A stretch of 64,000 bases of DNA from Ustulina deusta (taxonomy: Eukaryota > Ascomycota > Sordariomycetes > Xylariales > Xylariaceae). A program made the translations under genes and the position numbers. Positions within the stretch are counted from its first letter, which is position 1. The number at the start of each line of letters is the position of its first letter. Below, piece by piece: positions 44,951 to 57,891 of this stretch. Where the stretch lies: assembly GCA_023159155.1 (NCBI GenBank), contig JAJNNX010000004.1, forward strand, positions 1,860,001 through 1,924,000, in the 5' to 3' direction. The notes below the pieces were generated by a model that was not told the DNA's origin, did not search any database, and was given only the letters and a program-made list of their open reading frames with translations.

Positions 44951-46561
44951 ATGAAGCATCGGTTCATAAGTCACGGAATTCGTGCCAATAGTCATGGCTT
45001 GCATGCGAGGCAGATTCGATCACAATCCACTATTGCGCAAAGGCTCAGCATAACAGCATCTCCTGAGGCAACCCAAGTGAGCCGCGTCCATCCACGAGAA
45101 GGGTGACACTGACATAACGCAGAAACAAGTTCTCAACGAGCTTAACAAACACGTATCTAAAGCAACAAAGCGATCCCACAATGAGGCGCCGGGGATAAAT
45201 GGCGCTGTTATCCTGTCATCTAAGGACTTCACCAGTTGGTTAGAGGATGATCACTTCATGTCTGCATTTCTTGAAACGTTATTCAAGCCAATGAGCACTG
45301 CCCAAGCCAAGCGCCCGAGTCTGCATGTGCTGTCTGGGATAACGGATGGCCTTAGTCCACATGGACTGTCTGGCGAACCTCGATCGGGATTTTCAGTACT
45401 CTATGGACCAACCGACAATATCCTGCCGGGTCTTTGGGGGAAAGACGGCTTCACTGGCACTAGCCAAGACAGGGCCTCCTGTGTCTCCTTTGTGACAAAT
45501 CCTCTTGAGGGGAATACAGGCGCACTCGAGGTCACCTTACCGCTAGCAAATACTGTATTTCAGAACGGAAGGCGTTCGACCCTGTATGCAAGTAGATGGG
45601 ATGTTCGCGATGGAGGGTCAGTGGCCCTACGCATGAAGGATCCAAAAATAACTCAACAGATAGCAGCAAAAGGCGACTCGGTAGACCAGGCATTGTCTAT
45701 AATCCCTCTCCTACCCTTAACGCCGCCTAGGAAGATCGTCGCTGGCTTGGGAAATATCGTTCGCCAAGTTGAAGTAGACGGTTCTGTGACACCAGCATCG
45801 AGGGAACTCGAGGCTATCATGCCGAGCATATTTGAAGAAAGAGCACAGCGTGAGCCCATTTCTTCGCCAAGGCCAATCGGCGTGTGGTGCTGGGTCATCC
45901 CCCCTCATGTTATGGAGGCTAAGAAATTCGACAACCTAAAACTCTTCAAGGCAGGTTCCTCTCAAACAGAGGCAGACATAATTGCGAATTCGAATGAAAT
46001 TTTCTCGGAACTTTTGTCATCTGGGTGCCGCCTGCACAAAATTTGTACGAGAGACCACCCTCCTCTTCTGGCGAAGCTAATCGTTTTGCAGTGAGCGGAG
46101 GTGGTGGCTGGGGATTGAAGCAAGGGTTGCTATCCCTCGACCCGGAGACAAGTTTCTCTCTGCCTGGTCAAGACGACGACATGGAGATGTTTATCAGGTC
46201 ATTCAAGGAGCGAAACAGTGCTGCACCAACCAGTGGTCTGGCAACGCCGGGATCATTTCTCCTCTTTTGCGTTGAGCCGCAAGTGACGAGCACAGAAGCT
46301 CCATCAAAGCAATGGCTTGCAACAACAAAAGCCTGGCATTTTGGGGTTGCACCCAATCTTGACTATACGCTGAGTCCTAGCTCTCCTCCTGACCCCGTCG
46401 AGATTATCGAGGGTCATTTTGGAATAAGTTCTACGACCGGACTTTACTTGCGATCTATTCCGGAATTTGTTGGGGTTGGTAGCAACAACGGGAGCAAAGA
46501 CACATCCCAAGGCTCATTCACTACCAAAGTCAATGTGCCAGGAGCCTATTTCCGCGTTTGA
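44951..46561 (+). CDS. Conserved fungal protein with mitochondrial-type presequence
   Basis: I model three exons: 44951-45076, 45123-46044 and 46092-46561. They are separated by introns of 46 bp (GTGAGC...ACGCAG with a CTGAC branch site) and 47 bp (GTACGA...TTGCAG), and phases agree. The product is 505 residues. The first 42 residues are Arg/His/Ser/Ala-rich without acidic residues until residue 39 (MKHRFISHGIRANSHGLHAR...), as in mitochondrial presequences. The body has conserved-looking stretches: VLSGITDGLSPHG, SGFSVLYGPTD, LEVTLPLANTVFQNGR, GVWCWVIPP, SGGGGWGLKQGLLSLDPE and TPGSFLLFCVEP. The second intron removes a stop and restores the SGGGGWGLKQG segment, which supports the model. I do not recognise a catalytic motif or a named domain; a housekeeping mitochondrial role is inference. 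Confidence 0.8.
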
Positions 46562-47126
46562 TAATCCCCAATGACATTGTCTCGGTTTCGAACGTGTAAA
46601 CACGTAGAAACCCGGTTGGAGTTTGAACTGACACAACACTCATATCCCGAAATGCAAGGAGCAAACACCTGTTAGCTGCTCAACATTATGCCCTGATGAC
46701 ATATGTTTCCAATGGCGGGGGAATTGTATATTGGAATGTACAATACGTAAAAGAACGCAACCTGTTAATTCAATGTACAATAAAGTATATGGAACTCAAT
46801 ACCGACTAGGTACCTAGTCAATGGGATGGAAACACATAGTTACTTAGTTTGCTGTAAGTTTGCATCTAGCTAGGGATACACGGGACGCACGCACCGTCTC
46901 CGCCGTGGTGATAATGCCTGACCAGTACTGGCCAATAGCCTATCGCTGTATGGGTACAGTGCCAGTCGAACGGTGCGTGTCAGAAGCTCTGGTTCAAAGT
47001 CGCACTGACGGCTACGCTCCGAGACCCCAGCAACCTTCATCATCTTCCCTTTCCAACATCCCACATCCTACAACGGCCACTTCTGCCAACAGTTGCTTTG
47101 TTACCTCTTCACCACAGCCTCACAAC
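46562..47126. other. Intergenic / promoter of the export-factor gene
   Basis: There is no gene here. The last 100 bp before 47127 are C/T-rich with CAAC-type start context, typical of a fungal housekeeping leader. Frames overlapping it are incidental. Confidence 0.5.
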
Positions 47127-48615
47127 ATGGACCGAAGTCTCGACGAGATTGTTGCAGAATCTCAGGTATGGACGAGTCCGACTTCTTCAGTGCTTGCATG
47201 CATGCAATATTACGATGAGAATGCTCGTACTAACTGGCCACCTAATGCAGGCAAGGAAGCGCGGGAACCGTCCTCGACGTGGCGGCGGCAGCAGCAGCAG
47301 CAGCCGACAAACCCGCGAACGCGATTCTTATCCTCGCGATGGTGTTAGAAAGGTTCGTCGCGACTACATGGCCGAATCCTTGATCCCGTGTCTCCGACCA
47401 CGTCTCGCTCACTCTTCGACGCGTGCAGGTGGATTTCTCCTTTCCCTCATAGATCGATGCTACCTCCCTGCTCGAGCCCCCCCTCGTCGACGCTCTCAAC
47501 CGACGGCTCGATGCCTTGGACTACGATCGGTGGTGATATATGCGTCGTGTAACATCAGCTAACCAAGCTTCTTGTCCTGCGAGACAGTCAGCCAGAGATG
47601 ATAGGAGAGGCCTAGACTCGTATGTTCTTTTCATCATGCACGGGCCACGTTTGCGCATGGTGATGCTTACAGCTCGTAGGGATTGGGTCCACGATAAATT
47701 CGAGGGCTTCCACTGTAAGCTCAAGTTAGCTTCTCATCGCCCTGACTATGGCTGACTGTTATATAGCTCGAGACCACGCCCGTAACTCCCGCCGAAGACG
47801 TTCTCCCGAACTAGCGCAGTCAGTATACATGATCGATAGTGCCGTCATACCCTATTTCCGCTAACGGCAGTGGCAGAGGCACGAAGATCAAGGTTGAGAA
47901 CTTGCATTACGACCTTTCAGAATCCGACCTCGAGGTATAAACAATTCCAGCCAAACTCGGCAGGATACTTGTACTCACCCGTCACTAGGGTCTGTTCAAT
48001 AAGATCGGTCATGTCGCGAAGCTTGAGCTTTTGTACGATAGAGCTGGACGCTCAGAGGGCGTTGCATTTGTGACGTACGAGAGCCGTGATGATGCGTTGG
48101 ACGCAATCCGCGAATTTAATGGAGCGAATGCTAAAGGTGAGCAACTCGCACATCGCCTGCTAATGTGGCCTAACAAATTCCTTGAAGGCCAACCTATTCG
48201 CATAACGATCCAGGCTTCAGCGCCAAGACGCAACCCCTTCGATACCGCAACAGTGCCTAGTAGACCACTAGCCGAACGTATCACTCGACCGCGATCACTG
48301 TCGCCCAACGATCGAGCGATCGACCGCTATGTCCCTGAAGGTGGAAGACGTTCCCACAGTCCCAGACCTCGGCGCCGCGGCAGACGAGCAGGAGCGCGAC
48401 GCGAGAACGGAGGGGAGAGCACAGGACGCCCTACAGGACGCGCTGCAGGACGAGATGGCCGGCCTAAAAAGACGCAGGAAGAATTAGATGCCGAAATGGA
48501 GGATTACTTTGAGAATCGTGGTGGAAACGTCTCTGGGCAAGTTGCAACAGCGACTGGTGCGAACAAGGATCAGACCCAAGCTCAAGCAACGGACGACGTC
48601 GACATGATCGAGTAA
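47127..48615 (+). CDS. Yra1/ALYREF-type mRNA export adaptor (THO complex subunit 4-like)
   Basis: Eight exons fit in phase: 47127-47165, 47251-47352, 47588-47619, 47680-47714, 47767-47822, 47887-47934, 47989-48136 and 48188-48615. They give 295 residues. The N-terminus MDRSLDEIVAESQ is the conserved adaptor motif that, in the family, binds the helicase Sub2/UAP56. It is followed by an Arg/Gly/Ser-rich stretch. One RRM follows, beginning KVENLHYDLSESDLEGLF (RNP2), with RNP1 at GVAFVTY. The C-terminal part is RS/RG-rich, and the end has GRPKKTQEELDAEMEDYF, the second conserved adaptor motif. The family couples transcription and splicing to nuclear export through Mex67. The junctions least sure are the 47823-47886 intron (AAG acceptor chosen for frame) and the 235-bp intron 47353-47587. 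The many introns are a family trait in fungi. Confidence 0.9.
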
Positions 48616-49467
48616 GGTTCGACCAGAGGTTCAAATCGCAACCATGTCGAAATAGGGCTTGGAATATATGTATGATGCTAGCACGGCCAAACTCTTCACT
48701 ACTCTCCAGAAAGATTGAGTGTCAACTCCCGTCCTGTTATTTGGGCTAGCTTATGATACGAAACAGTGTAGTAGCCTGGTTACTAGTAAAGTTTCCAACG
48801 ACCATGATATTTAATACTTACCACGTAAACCCTACTACGGCATTGTCTTTTAGAATGGCTCCCAACCGGACATAAACATGTCGAGGTAGAGAGTTGAGGG
48901 ATTGGCGGTAGCGATGAGCAATCGTTCGTCCCAAGGCGAACGTTGTGATGCCGTTCCCGCGTAATTAATCCCAGTCAACCTCATAATTTTTCAGTTCCTT
49001 TCATGCCCAAAGATAAACATACTAAATATTCTATGTATCGTCAAGTTGCTGTTACCGATCTTGTTTCGCCCATGGCTATTTAAACTATGTACATTCTGTT
49101 AATCTGTGTGCATGCGCGTGTGTTTGAATTGGTCTTCAGTTGCCTCTCCTACATAGTAATTACAGCAGCTCTAGAGCCGTGTCTCATTCGTAGATTGGTA
49201 GCGGATGAATACTCTATCTAATTACGCGTCTCATAAGGATCATGAATGACGTTGGCCGTTCGGTTAAAATTAGACATCTCGTCAAGCGCTCTACATAAAA
49301 TAATAAGATATGTCTTGTACACACGTCAACTCGAGGGTAACAGCCATGTCCTCGGTCGAGCTTATGTTGTACTTGATCCTAGTTGCAGTTAACGAATTCG
49401 CTCGCTTGTTGCTAATGTCGTGCCTCCGGCTGGCCGCAGCAGCATTCAGCAACATCAAAGTAGAGGT
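48616..49467. other. Intergenic, convergent 3' ends
   Basis: Lies between the plus-strand export-factor gene and the minus-strand dehydrogenase-like gene. No open frame of note, RNA gene or repeat was seen. Confidence 0.5.
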
Positions 49468-50795
49468 TTAGTCGTTCTTTTTCCTCTTATTCTCAAGACC
49501 TTCTGCCATCGCCGCAGCCATATCATTGACGTCGGTACCTCTCTTCCTCTTACCAACTTTCTCGTCGCCTAGCACAGTGTCCTCCGCAACAGCCCGGTAG
49601 ACGTTAGCAACGCCGCGGAATAAGTCTTGCGGAAAGCCGCCCTCCTCGTCGAAGGTCAAGGCGATCTCCTCCATTTCCCTGACCCAACGGTACGCCTTGG
49701 GCGCCATGCCGATAACCCCGCGCTCTGCCGCGATCCAGTGCCCCGGGACCAACCCTTGCAGCTCGCGCTGCAGCTCATCGAGCACGCCCAAGCGCTTGGC
49801 CGTCGTGAAGGACTGGATCGCAAGCGACGTGAATCCCTTGGTCAAGCTCGCAAAGCACATCTTCAGACCCGAGGCGACGCCGATCTCACCGGAGACATGT
49901 CGCGCGTTGAGCGTCGCCGAGAGCTTCTCTCCATACACGGGGATATCGGAAATCTTATACGGACCCGAGACCGGGATGCTAGGGACGCTCCATTCTGTGA
50001 TGCTGCTGCTGGATCCGGGAGCCTCGGGCCGCGACTTCGGAGCCGGCGGACCCCCGATGATGGCGCCGTCGATGAAGCGCACCTGGCCCCGCGTCTGCTC
50101 GAAGAGCGCCGCGATGGCCTTGGTCGTCGACGGGGCCACGGCGTTCAGGTCGGCGAAATACAGCGGCTCGCCCCGCCGGAAGGGTCCCGTGACGGCGTCG
50201 ACGATGCGCTGCGCCGTGGCCGCGGCATCCCTCGGCGGCACCACCGACAAGACGACGTCGCAGGCCTCGGCCAGATGCTCGTCCGACGGGTAGATCTCGA
50301 CCTGCGCGCTCTTGGCCCGCTCTATCGTGTCGTCACTGCGGTTTTTGGTTGGCTGCGCGTCAGCAATTTTCTCTTGCGCCCCCCCCTCCCCTAGGAAGGA
50401 AGAAAAAAAAAGGCCGGCAGGCAGAAACGGGCGTTCAATGCAATTGAATGAAATGCATTTTATGGAGCGAACCTTCGACCTCTGCAGTTCGTCGCCACGG
50501 AGAATCCGTTCGCGATTAGCAGCCTGGCGATACCCATTCCCACTGGCCGACAACGCTCGGGGTCAGTAGGTAATCAATCGCCATCTTGAGAGAGCGTGTT
50601 TCGAAAAAAAAGCCGCGATAAAGCATCCATGACATGATTTTTAGGGTCCAAGATTGGGGGGGGCTTGTTGTACTTGGTACTCTAAAAAAGTAGATAGAGA
50701 AAAAGTCCTCAAACCAAGAACAAAAGTGATGAGACTGAGAGTTACTCACTATCTCCGATGGAGAGGATGCCGATCTTGGCTAGAGGGGACGTCAT
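49468..50795 (-). CDS. 6-phosphogluconate-dehydrogenase-like NAD(P)-binding protein (DUF1932 type)
   Basis: The minus-strand exons are 50795-50750, 50542-50473 and 50335-49468, with GTGAGT...CCAG and GTTCGC...CGCAG introns; the product is 327 residues. The N-terminal Rossmann motif is split by the first intron: IGILSIGDMGMGIARLL at residues 8-24, then ATNCRGRSDDTIERA and VVLSVVPP, as in the 6PGDH/3-hydroxyisobutyrate dehydrogenase superfamily. The C-terminal half (FIDGAIIGGPP, LKMCFASLTKGFTSLAIQSF, ERGVIGMAPKAYRWVREMEEI) is the DUF1932-type helical domain, whose conserved Lys is in the LTKG segment. The tail is basic (KRKRG, KRKKND). The family probably reduces or oxidises a small hydroxy acid with NAD(P); the substrate is unknown. 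Splicing is essential to complete the Rossmann loop, which supports the model. Confidence 0.85.
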
Positions 50796-53700
50796 TTTTT
50801 GTTGCCCGAGGTTTATTTTGACTCTCTCTCTTTAACTAGATTTTCGATGTTTTCCGATGTGGATGTACTTGAGATGGGTTTTTAAAATTCTTCTTGACTT
50901 GATTATATTTCTGTAGCGCCCGCTGCTGCTCCTTTCGGCGAAAGCAGAGAGTATCGCCGAGGTTGTACTCGGGACTCCATCTCCTGTTCTCTCCCCTTTA
51001 GCCCACCTACATACATATATACCTATTATACCTTATATTGGTCAGCACCCTCCCCTCCCACTGGGTTGGTAATTGCAGCGTAGGTAAAGCGTAGCTACAA
51101 ACGTATTCGTTTATGGCTTTAGCTAGCAATTCTAATCGCCATGCGCTATTCTAATTGAAATGATAACTAAAGACAATACACTACTGTTTAATTAATTCTG
51201 TTGAAAGTTCGCATACCTGTTTCCAAATGGCCTTAGCAATAAATATAGTGATGCTTTGACAATCAGAAACATCAAGTTCTATCTTGAAGACTGTATTGCA
51301 CACGTAGTATGTGATAGGCCTTTGATAGAGAAGTGGGTTTGGTTAGCGCGGCAGCAGTGATGGCTTTCTGCATCCCGAGAAAGCCTGCCTATATTAACAC
51401 TTTGATACTGTAAACTTGATGTGGCTCTACAACTTCATGGCTCGGACGATTGGTGGCGTTTGGCTTGCTTGTTGGACTGCGCCGGTCCTTTAGTGAAATT
51501 GGGGCTTCTCAGACACGGCTGTCTGCCGGCATGAACACCGAATGTCATAGGAATTGGCAGAGTCTAGGTTGGCCTTTCAAAAGGCCCGAATTGAAGAATA
51601 TATAGATCTCGGACATGGTAAAAGTAAGGGGCCGCTGGTCGCCGCTCATAGTATACATTCGTCCGTGGGGTCTGGATTTCGAAATCTGGATCCGGGGGTT
51701 GTAATATTGGATCTCTTCTTCAATGATCCCGCGAAAGTCTCCGGGCAAGCCCAAGGATTCGATAATCGTGTCCAAGATTTCTCCCATAATACGGGGGCAG
51801 ATGCGTTTGTGTACGCTTGTTTATGGCGGGTTTACCCAAGTCCTTCTATTAAGCAGCTGTATAGTTTACTCCTATTGGTCTGGTAGGGTTATAAGTCACG
51901 AGAAACTTCCATTATGATACTTAATTAGCGACCCCTCCGAGGAATTTATTTATTGTGACCCAGAAGCTGGCTTTTCTATGAGAAGTTTTATTATTTTTAT
52001 TATTTTTTAAATAGCTTCCTACCCCTTCCCCTCTACGGTAATCCTCAGTTAAGCGCCCCTCCACTCGCATGCAATATTATGGACCTTATCAAAAGCAGTG
52101 GAAATACATGCATATACCTGTTTTAAGCGTGGTATTTCAGGATGATTAACACCGGGCAATGCAACGACTCGCCTATCTTGCATTACACAACTCGATAGAC
52201 CGGTAGTTATGGCGATGGGGTCCATATTCGACAAGACGTTAAGAATCGAAGACAACTCAGCAATAGTATCATAAGAAGGGGGTTTCTCCTCTTACAGCTG
52301 CCAAGAAGTAGCTTCAAGTCTATCTAGATTGAATACAGTAGAAGTAAGGAATAATGATATACATAAGAGAGAGTCGTGAGCCATCCTCGATTCCTCCCCT
52401 CATTATTTCTGTCACTCCAAGTGATGCTACTCTAGCTACGTGACCCTTCGCGCCTCTCTGTGGCTTGTTGTCGTACGTACATGTGCAGGAGGTATATTGA
52501 CTACACTAATGCAGGCGGGTGGAGGCTACCGACGTATGGGTTTTTCATGGCCACTGCAGGTGGGTTAGATACGCGAGCAGAATTGAACAATCCGCCTCTG
52601 CTTCACACTATGAGCACTATCGTGAAAGGGTTACTATACATACGTGACATACGTGGGTGAAAGGGACTGTTATAAAGCGGCAGGCAACATTTGATTCGCC
52701 AAGTCTATACGAGCTCGGTTTTTTTTTTTTTTGTCTTTGCCAAGATGACGTGTCTACAACAAGCTCATTCAGGCTGCGTGCGGCCAAACTAACATGACCG
52801 GCGGGATTCGCGGGACCGCTGACATGGACCTAAGTCACACACGCCAACAAATCACGTCACTTTAGAACTCTAGATAGGGTAATCTCGAAATACTCGACGA
52901 ATAAGTATTCATCCATACTGATGAGTTCCGACATCGTAATAGAGGTTCGCTCAATCATTTTCGCAATTTGTATATACATGTCTTACACGAACGGTACGGA
53001 ATTCGCTTCTTCCTGAGTTGAGGAGTGTACATAGTGAAGATAAGCCAGGCAACAGCTTAGTGCTACTGTCTGTATGTTACTAGGTCAAGTAGGTAGGTAG
53101 TAGGATATACATGGACATACATAATGTGTCTGCCTGGGTACACAGCATGGGGCTATGCGGCTGACATCCCCATTATCTACACTAAATATATAGGTACCTA
53201 GGTACTTAGACAGAAGCGATAGTGTTTCCAGATAGCTACCTGAGACTACCCGTGTGTGGTAATATCCAATATCCTCGCTGGCGTTGGATGAAAGTCTCCG
53301 AGAAACGACAGACTATCGAGGCCGGCGGCATGATTTGTAGGCCAACCCCTGAAGCCTGCCGGGACAACCCACCCCCGCTGATCCGTGTCCTGTAGGTCCC
53401 TGCCCAGGTAGGTACGCTAGGGGTTTCTCGAGGGGTTGTAGCCGTTTTACAGCGGTTTTGTGGCGGGATTCCGTCCCATGTCCTGTCCGTGACTACAAGA
53501 GTCGACGATGTCTCTCCCCCAATTCAATACTTCCCTCTGTGAATTGACCAACGCACCGCCCTCCTCAAACCCTGTTCTCGATTTGTTATCATCAAATCAA
53601 CCATCTTCCGCGAACAGTCTGAGACAGCCGACGTGTCTAAAGCTGGAACTCCTGACTGACGCTCTCTCGCGCACTCCGGGCAAATATTATCTCTCATCGA

Positions 53701-53836
53701 GCCTCGGGCAGAGTCCGCATGCTTCACGCACAACGTTGAATCATCTCAGTAAACACATAGTTTCTTTCTCTCGCCATTGAGAATAACCTTCAAGAAATCT
53801 CCGCGCTATCTTATCTAAACTCCCCGTCCATTGATC
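50796..53836. other. Intergenic, no supported gene
   Basis: About 3 kb without a convincing gene. A minus-strand 80-codon frame at 51545-51787 (MGEILDTIIESLGLPGDFRG...) looks protein-like but has no partner exon or family. A T-rich stretch lies at 51985-52015 and a poly-T at 52720-52732. A 90-codon ATG frame at 53508-53780 sits just upstream of the P450 start and may be an upstream ORF in its leader. Confidence 0.45.
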
Positions 53837-55574
53837 ATGGGAGTGTTTCCCTATCCTTGGCGGGGAATCCTCGCATCCTCAGTAGCAGCATCGTACATCC
53901 TCGCCTTATACCAGCCGCACTGGTGGAAACTTCACTTTACTGGCGGTTTCATTTGCACTTGGGTATTGCAGTCATCGGCATGGGCCTTCTGGGTTGTCAT
54001 CCTATGGCCCAAGTTCTTTTCGCCACTCCGAAGCCTGCCGGAGCCGGCTGGAGGTTCGTGGTGGAACGGCCATTTCAGAAGGATTTTGGCAGAACCGAGT
54101 GGGGTCCCGATGAGAGAATGGTAAGGCAGCTACCGATTTGTGCATCTGGATTTGCGAGGCTGATTCGAGAGACAGGATTGCCACAGTTCCCAATGACGGG
54201 GTCATGAGATATCTTGGGATGGCAAATAGCGAGCGAGTGCTCGTCACCGGCCCCAAGGCCTTATCGGAAGTACTAGTTACCAAGAACTACCACTTCGAGA
54301 AGCCGAAAGCGCTGCGTTATAACATCGTTCGCCTCCTTGGCGCAGGCATCCTCCTTGCTGAAGGCGATGAACATAAGATTCAGCGAAAGAATCTTATGCC
54401 TGCCTTCGCCTTTCGACATATAAAAGACTTGTATCCCGTTTTCTGGCGCAAAACCCGCGAAGTGGTGCAGGCTATGAATAAGGACATACTCGCCGACGCT
54501 GCGAATCAGCCTCCGTCTCCCGATCTCGAGAAAGCCGGGAAGTCAGCCGTAATTGAGGTTGGAAATTGGGCTTCTCGTGTGACCCTCGACATCATTGGAG
54601 TCGCCGGGCTTGGTCGTGATTTTGGCGCTATTAAAGATCAACACTCGGAACTCAATGAGACCTACCGACAGCTGTTCACACCGACCAGACAAGCGATGCT
54701 TTTAAATTTCCTTAGTCAGCTGTTGCCGGGGTGGTTCCTTGCTCAAATACCCGTGAAACGCAATGAGGATGTCAATGCGGCGTCACAGTATATTCGCTCG
54801 GTATGCCGGAGTCTCATTCAAGAGAAGAAGCAGAAAATTGCACGAAAGGAACCGACAGATCACGATATTCTCTCGGTAGCTCTAGAGTCCGGCGGTTTCT
54901 CAGACGAGAACCTAGCTGACCAACTCATGACCTTCCTTGCTGCAGGCCATGAGACAACAGCGTCCTCGATGACTTGGGCAATATACATGCTGTCAAGGTT
55001 CCCCAAGGTACAAGAACGTCTTAGACGGGAAGTCCGAGAGAAGTTACCTTCCATCGACTCGGAAACCGATATCACAAGTCTCGATATTGATCATATGCCG
55101 TATCTGAATGCTGTTTGCAACGAGGTTTTGCGGTACTACTCTCCCGTGCCCATAACCATTCGCGAGACTGGCCAAGAGACAGATATATTGGGTCACAAAA
55201 TACCAAAAGGTGTCAGGGTCGTGCTTGTGCCGTGGGCGACGAACTTCGACAAATCACTCTGGGGTCCAGATGCTCACGAATTCAATCCCGACAGATGGAT
55301 GCCGATAAGTGGCGACGATAAGAGAGCTGCAAGTGGCGGGGCCACGAGCAACTTCGCGTTCATGACATTCCTACACGGGCCTAGGAGTTGCATCGGTCAG
55401 GCCTTCGCGAAGGCGGAGTTCGCCTGTATTCTGGCCGGCTGGGTTGGCCGCTTCGAGTTCGAGCTCAAGAATAAAGAGGAGATGGACGAGAAGAATGTCC
55501 TTATAAAGGGAGGTATCACTGCCCGACCTGCCAAGGGCATGTATGTGCATGCAACTGTTGTGGATGGCTGGTAA
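53837..55574 (+). CDS. Cytochrome P450 monooxygenase (microsomal)
   Basis: Exons 53837-54120 and 54176-55574 are joined across a 55-bp GTAAGG...GACAG intron that completes Trp95; the product is 560 residues. Hydrophobic segments at about residues 8-24 and 37-60 are the ER anchor. Core motifs: WIATVPNDGVMRYLG after the junction; EGDEHKIQRKNLMPAF (C-helix region); the I-helix oxygen-binding AGHETT at 351-356; the K-helix EVLR at 411-414; FNPDRW; and the heme loop FLHGPRSCIG with the thiolate Cys at about residue 500. All key residues are present, so it should be active. It is a class II P450 requiring a P450 reductase; the substrate is unknown. It converges on the SDR gene with 145 bp between stops and lies near a Zn2Cys6 regulator, suggesting a small oxidative pathway. 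Confidence 0.92.
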
Positions 55575-55719
55575 GGACGAATGGTGGAGTAATGAAGTAT
55601 ATATAACAACCACTCAACTGCTGTATTATAACTGAATCGCGGCTCATGACCTCCGCATTCTCTGATACCCATGACCTCAATTCTCGTCGTAGCCTCCGCT
55701 GTGGGCACGTCCGTCTTCC

Positions 55720-56996
55720 TTACAAGCCATTGACACCAATCTTCAGGAAGGTCGGGTCCTCGTCAATCCGCTTCCTGAGTTCCCCATGCTTAAGCTGATC
55801 TACATCCCACGCGGCCCAGACGAAGCGACCATGCAGGAACTTAGCCTCGGGCGAGGCCGCCCATACCGCAAAGTGGCCAGGCAAATCAACTACGGAATTC
55901 GAGGTCAGCTCTTCCGCCGGTCGCACTTTGGTATCACAGGTCGGTGATAAAATGGAAGTAGTAAAACAGGACGGAGGAGAACTCGGGGGTAGACGACGTA
56001 CCATGGTCCCAAGCAAACGAGTCCTCGGTCCAGCCATGAGCCCTGGCCGCATCAGTGAAGATAGCGCCCGGATGATAGCTGATGACTTGCATCTTCTCTG
56101 CCGGGGTATCCTGCGCGACTAGCTGCAACGTCAACTGGCCCGCGTGCTTCGTCAGCCCATAACCCAGGGTATCGCTCGCCATGACGACGAAATCATGGAT
56201 AGCAGCGGTGGAGACGTGGACGAGATACTGCGGGATTAGGAGTCAATATATAAATACAAGCGAGCGCGACACACGTCTTTTTTTTCGAACGAAGACGATT
56301 TATCGAATCTCCGGCGAGGAAATGATGGAAGGAAGCAAGGAAGAAAAGGGGTTCACCCACCTTCGTGTCGGAAGCGCCCTTGCCCTCCTGTTTGTAGAAG
56401 CGCTCCGTCATCTGCAGCTGCGCGCGCACGTTGCCGTCGTAGTTCTTCCAGACTTCGTCGGTGCCGGCCTCGAGGAGCGGCTTCTTGGGGGCGATCTTGG
56501 CCATGTTCAGCACGAGGACGTCGACGACGACGCCGTCGTCCCGGAGCCTCGCCCACAGCGCGTCGACGGCCGCCGCGTCGGTGATGTCGCAGGGCACTCC
56601 GACGACCTCCCCTGTATACCCGGCGCTGGCCTCATCGGTTAGCTTCCGCACCGCTGTGGCCACGACATCTTTGCGACGGCCGAGCACGATGACCCTTGCT
56701 GCCGAGGCACGGACCAAGCCTTGCGCGATCCCGTACCCTATGCCCGAGCTGCCGCCTGCTGTTCAACCACTGGAGTCAGTAATTACCATAAAGAGCAAAA
56801 TTTGACCAATGTCTCGGGAGCATGCAGGAGCAACTGAGGCCAAAAATTGCCAAAAGGGGATAGAAAAGACTCCAGGGAACTAACTAATCACCACGGTTCT
56901 ACCCGCCTGGCTCAGCTCCGGACGCAACGGGTCGATGGCGGCGTAGGAGTTGTTGTGAACCGGGTCCGTGAGCGTTGCGTATTTACCCCAAGACAT
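55720..56996 (-). CDS. Short-chain dehydrogenase/reductase
   Basis: Four minus-strand exons (56996-56885, 56758-56361, 56227-56002 and 55925-55720) keep phase and give 313 residues. The start is MSWGKYATLTDP. The NAD(P)-binding TGGSSGIG (residues 38-45) spans the first intron. LGRR follows the second strand; a Gly or Asp there would mark NAD, and the Arg pair suggests NADPH. CDITD, LVLNMAK (the NNAG-like loop), VHVSTAAIH (catalytic Ser/Thr region) and YGLTK (Tyr193, Lys197) are all in order. The end contains FAVWAASPEAKFLHGRFVWAAWDVDQL, seen in fungal classical SDRs. It is an oxidoreductase of unknown substrate. It is divergent from the Zn2Cys6 gene (896 bp shared upstream region) and convergent with the P450, so co-function is plausible but unproven. 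Confidence 0.9.
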
Positions 56997-57891
56997 GTTG
57001 TCGAGTTGGCTGTAAATATAGCTTTTCTATGAAATTTGGCTGGGAAGTTGGAAAGGTTCTCGAGAAGAGTGGATGTCTTCTTAGCAGTTGGATGTGTGCG
57101 ATGTGGTCTGAGGACAGAGGAAACAAATATCTCTAGGCGAGACATCGCGGCCTTTATATATCGTTGGTGTCATAGTTTCCCACCGGTTCATTTACCCTAT
57201 AAAATGCTCATCTACCCTAAAAGCCAGGGCTTGAAGGGATCCCATGTCACGATGGAGATGACTAGGCGGACATATTCGACAGGGGCGTCAACACAATGAT
57301 TTGCTTGCTCAGGCCTGTCTTGCTGACCAATTTCAAATACCGCGGGCGTCAAGGCCGGTTTTTTGTAAGACTCTTCTTCTAGGAAACCATAGTCATATCG
57401 CTAGTCCATCACATTATTCGTTCAATGTTCTGAAGGGCTTCGGCTCAATGCATGCCACGAGGGGCCCTTTGCGGCCACGGCGGGCATATGTGGGCATATG
57501 TGGGCATTCCCTATACAACTCTAGGATTTAACGGATATTAGAAGAATAGGCCACGCCAATCGTCAACCCTCCCTGCGGGAATTTAAAGGGACCCGTGTTT
57601 TCCGTCGCGTGGGAAGAGGCTGATGGCGCCAGATTCGTTGCCGTTGAACTCCATAATTCTGCGCCGAGCCGTCGATGCTGATGATCTCCCCCACCCCCGC
57701 TGTAAGGAATATCCACTTTTGTCCGACTTGCTTTCCGCAAAACGAAGCATCTAGACTAGTGTATCCATCCCAGACTATCTAGACCGAGATCCATTTTGAG
57801 ACTCCCTGATCTTGACCAATTCCCGCCTGCCACCCACCATAACAATGTCAATAGTACGGCTTTGATGTAGAGATAGACGGATTTTCCGAGG
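56997..57891. promoter_or_regulatory. Shared divergent upstream region of SDR and Zn2Cys6 regulator
   Basis: Nearly 900 bp lie between two divergent start codons. They include a CCAAT-type box in GACCAATTTC (about 57322), several CGG/CCG triplets of the kind bound by Zn2Cys6 proteins (for example CGGCCACGGCGG at about 57471), and a short direct repeat of GGGCATATGT at about 57483-57507. None of these is proven to be functional. Confidence 0.35.

Noticed and set aside
49627..50394. Plus-strand frame of 255 codons
   Set aside because: Antisense of the 6PGDH-like gene; Arg/Asp-rich composition typical of a shadow frame in GC-rich coding DNA.
53508..53780. 90-codon ATG frame just upstream of the P450
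   Set aside because: No motif or splice link; most likely an upstream ORF in the leader or chance.
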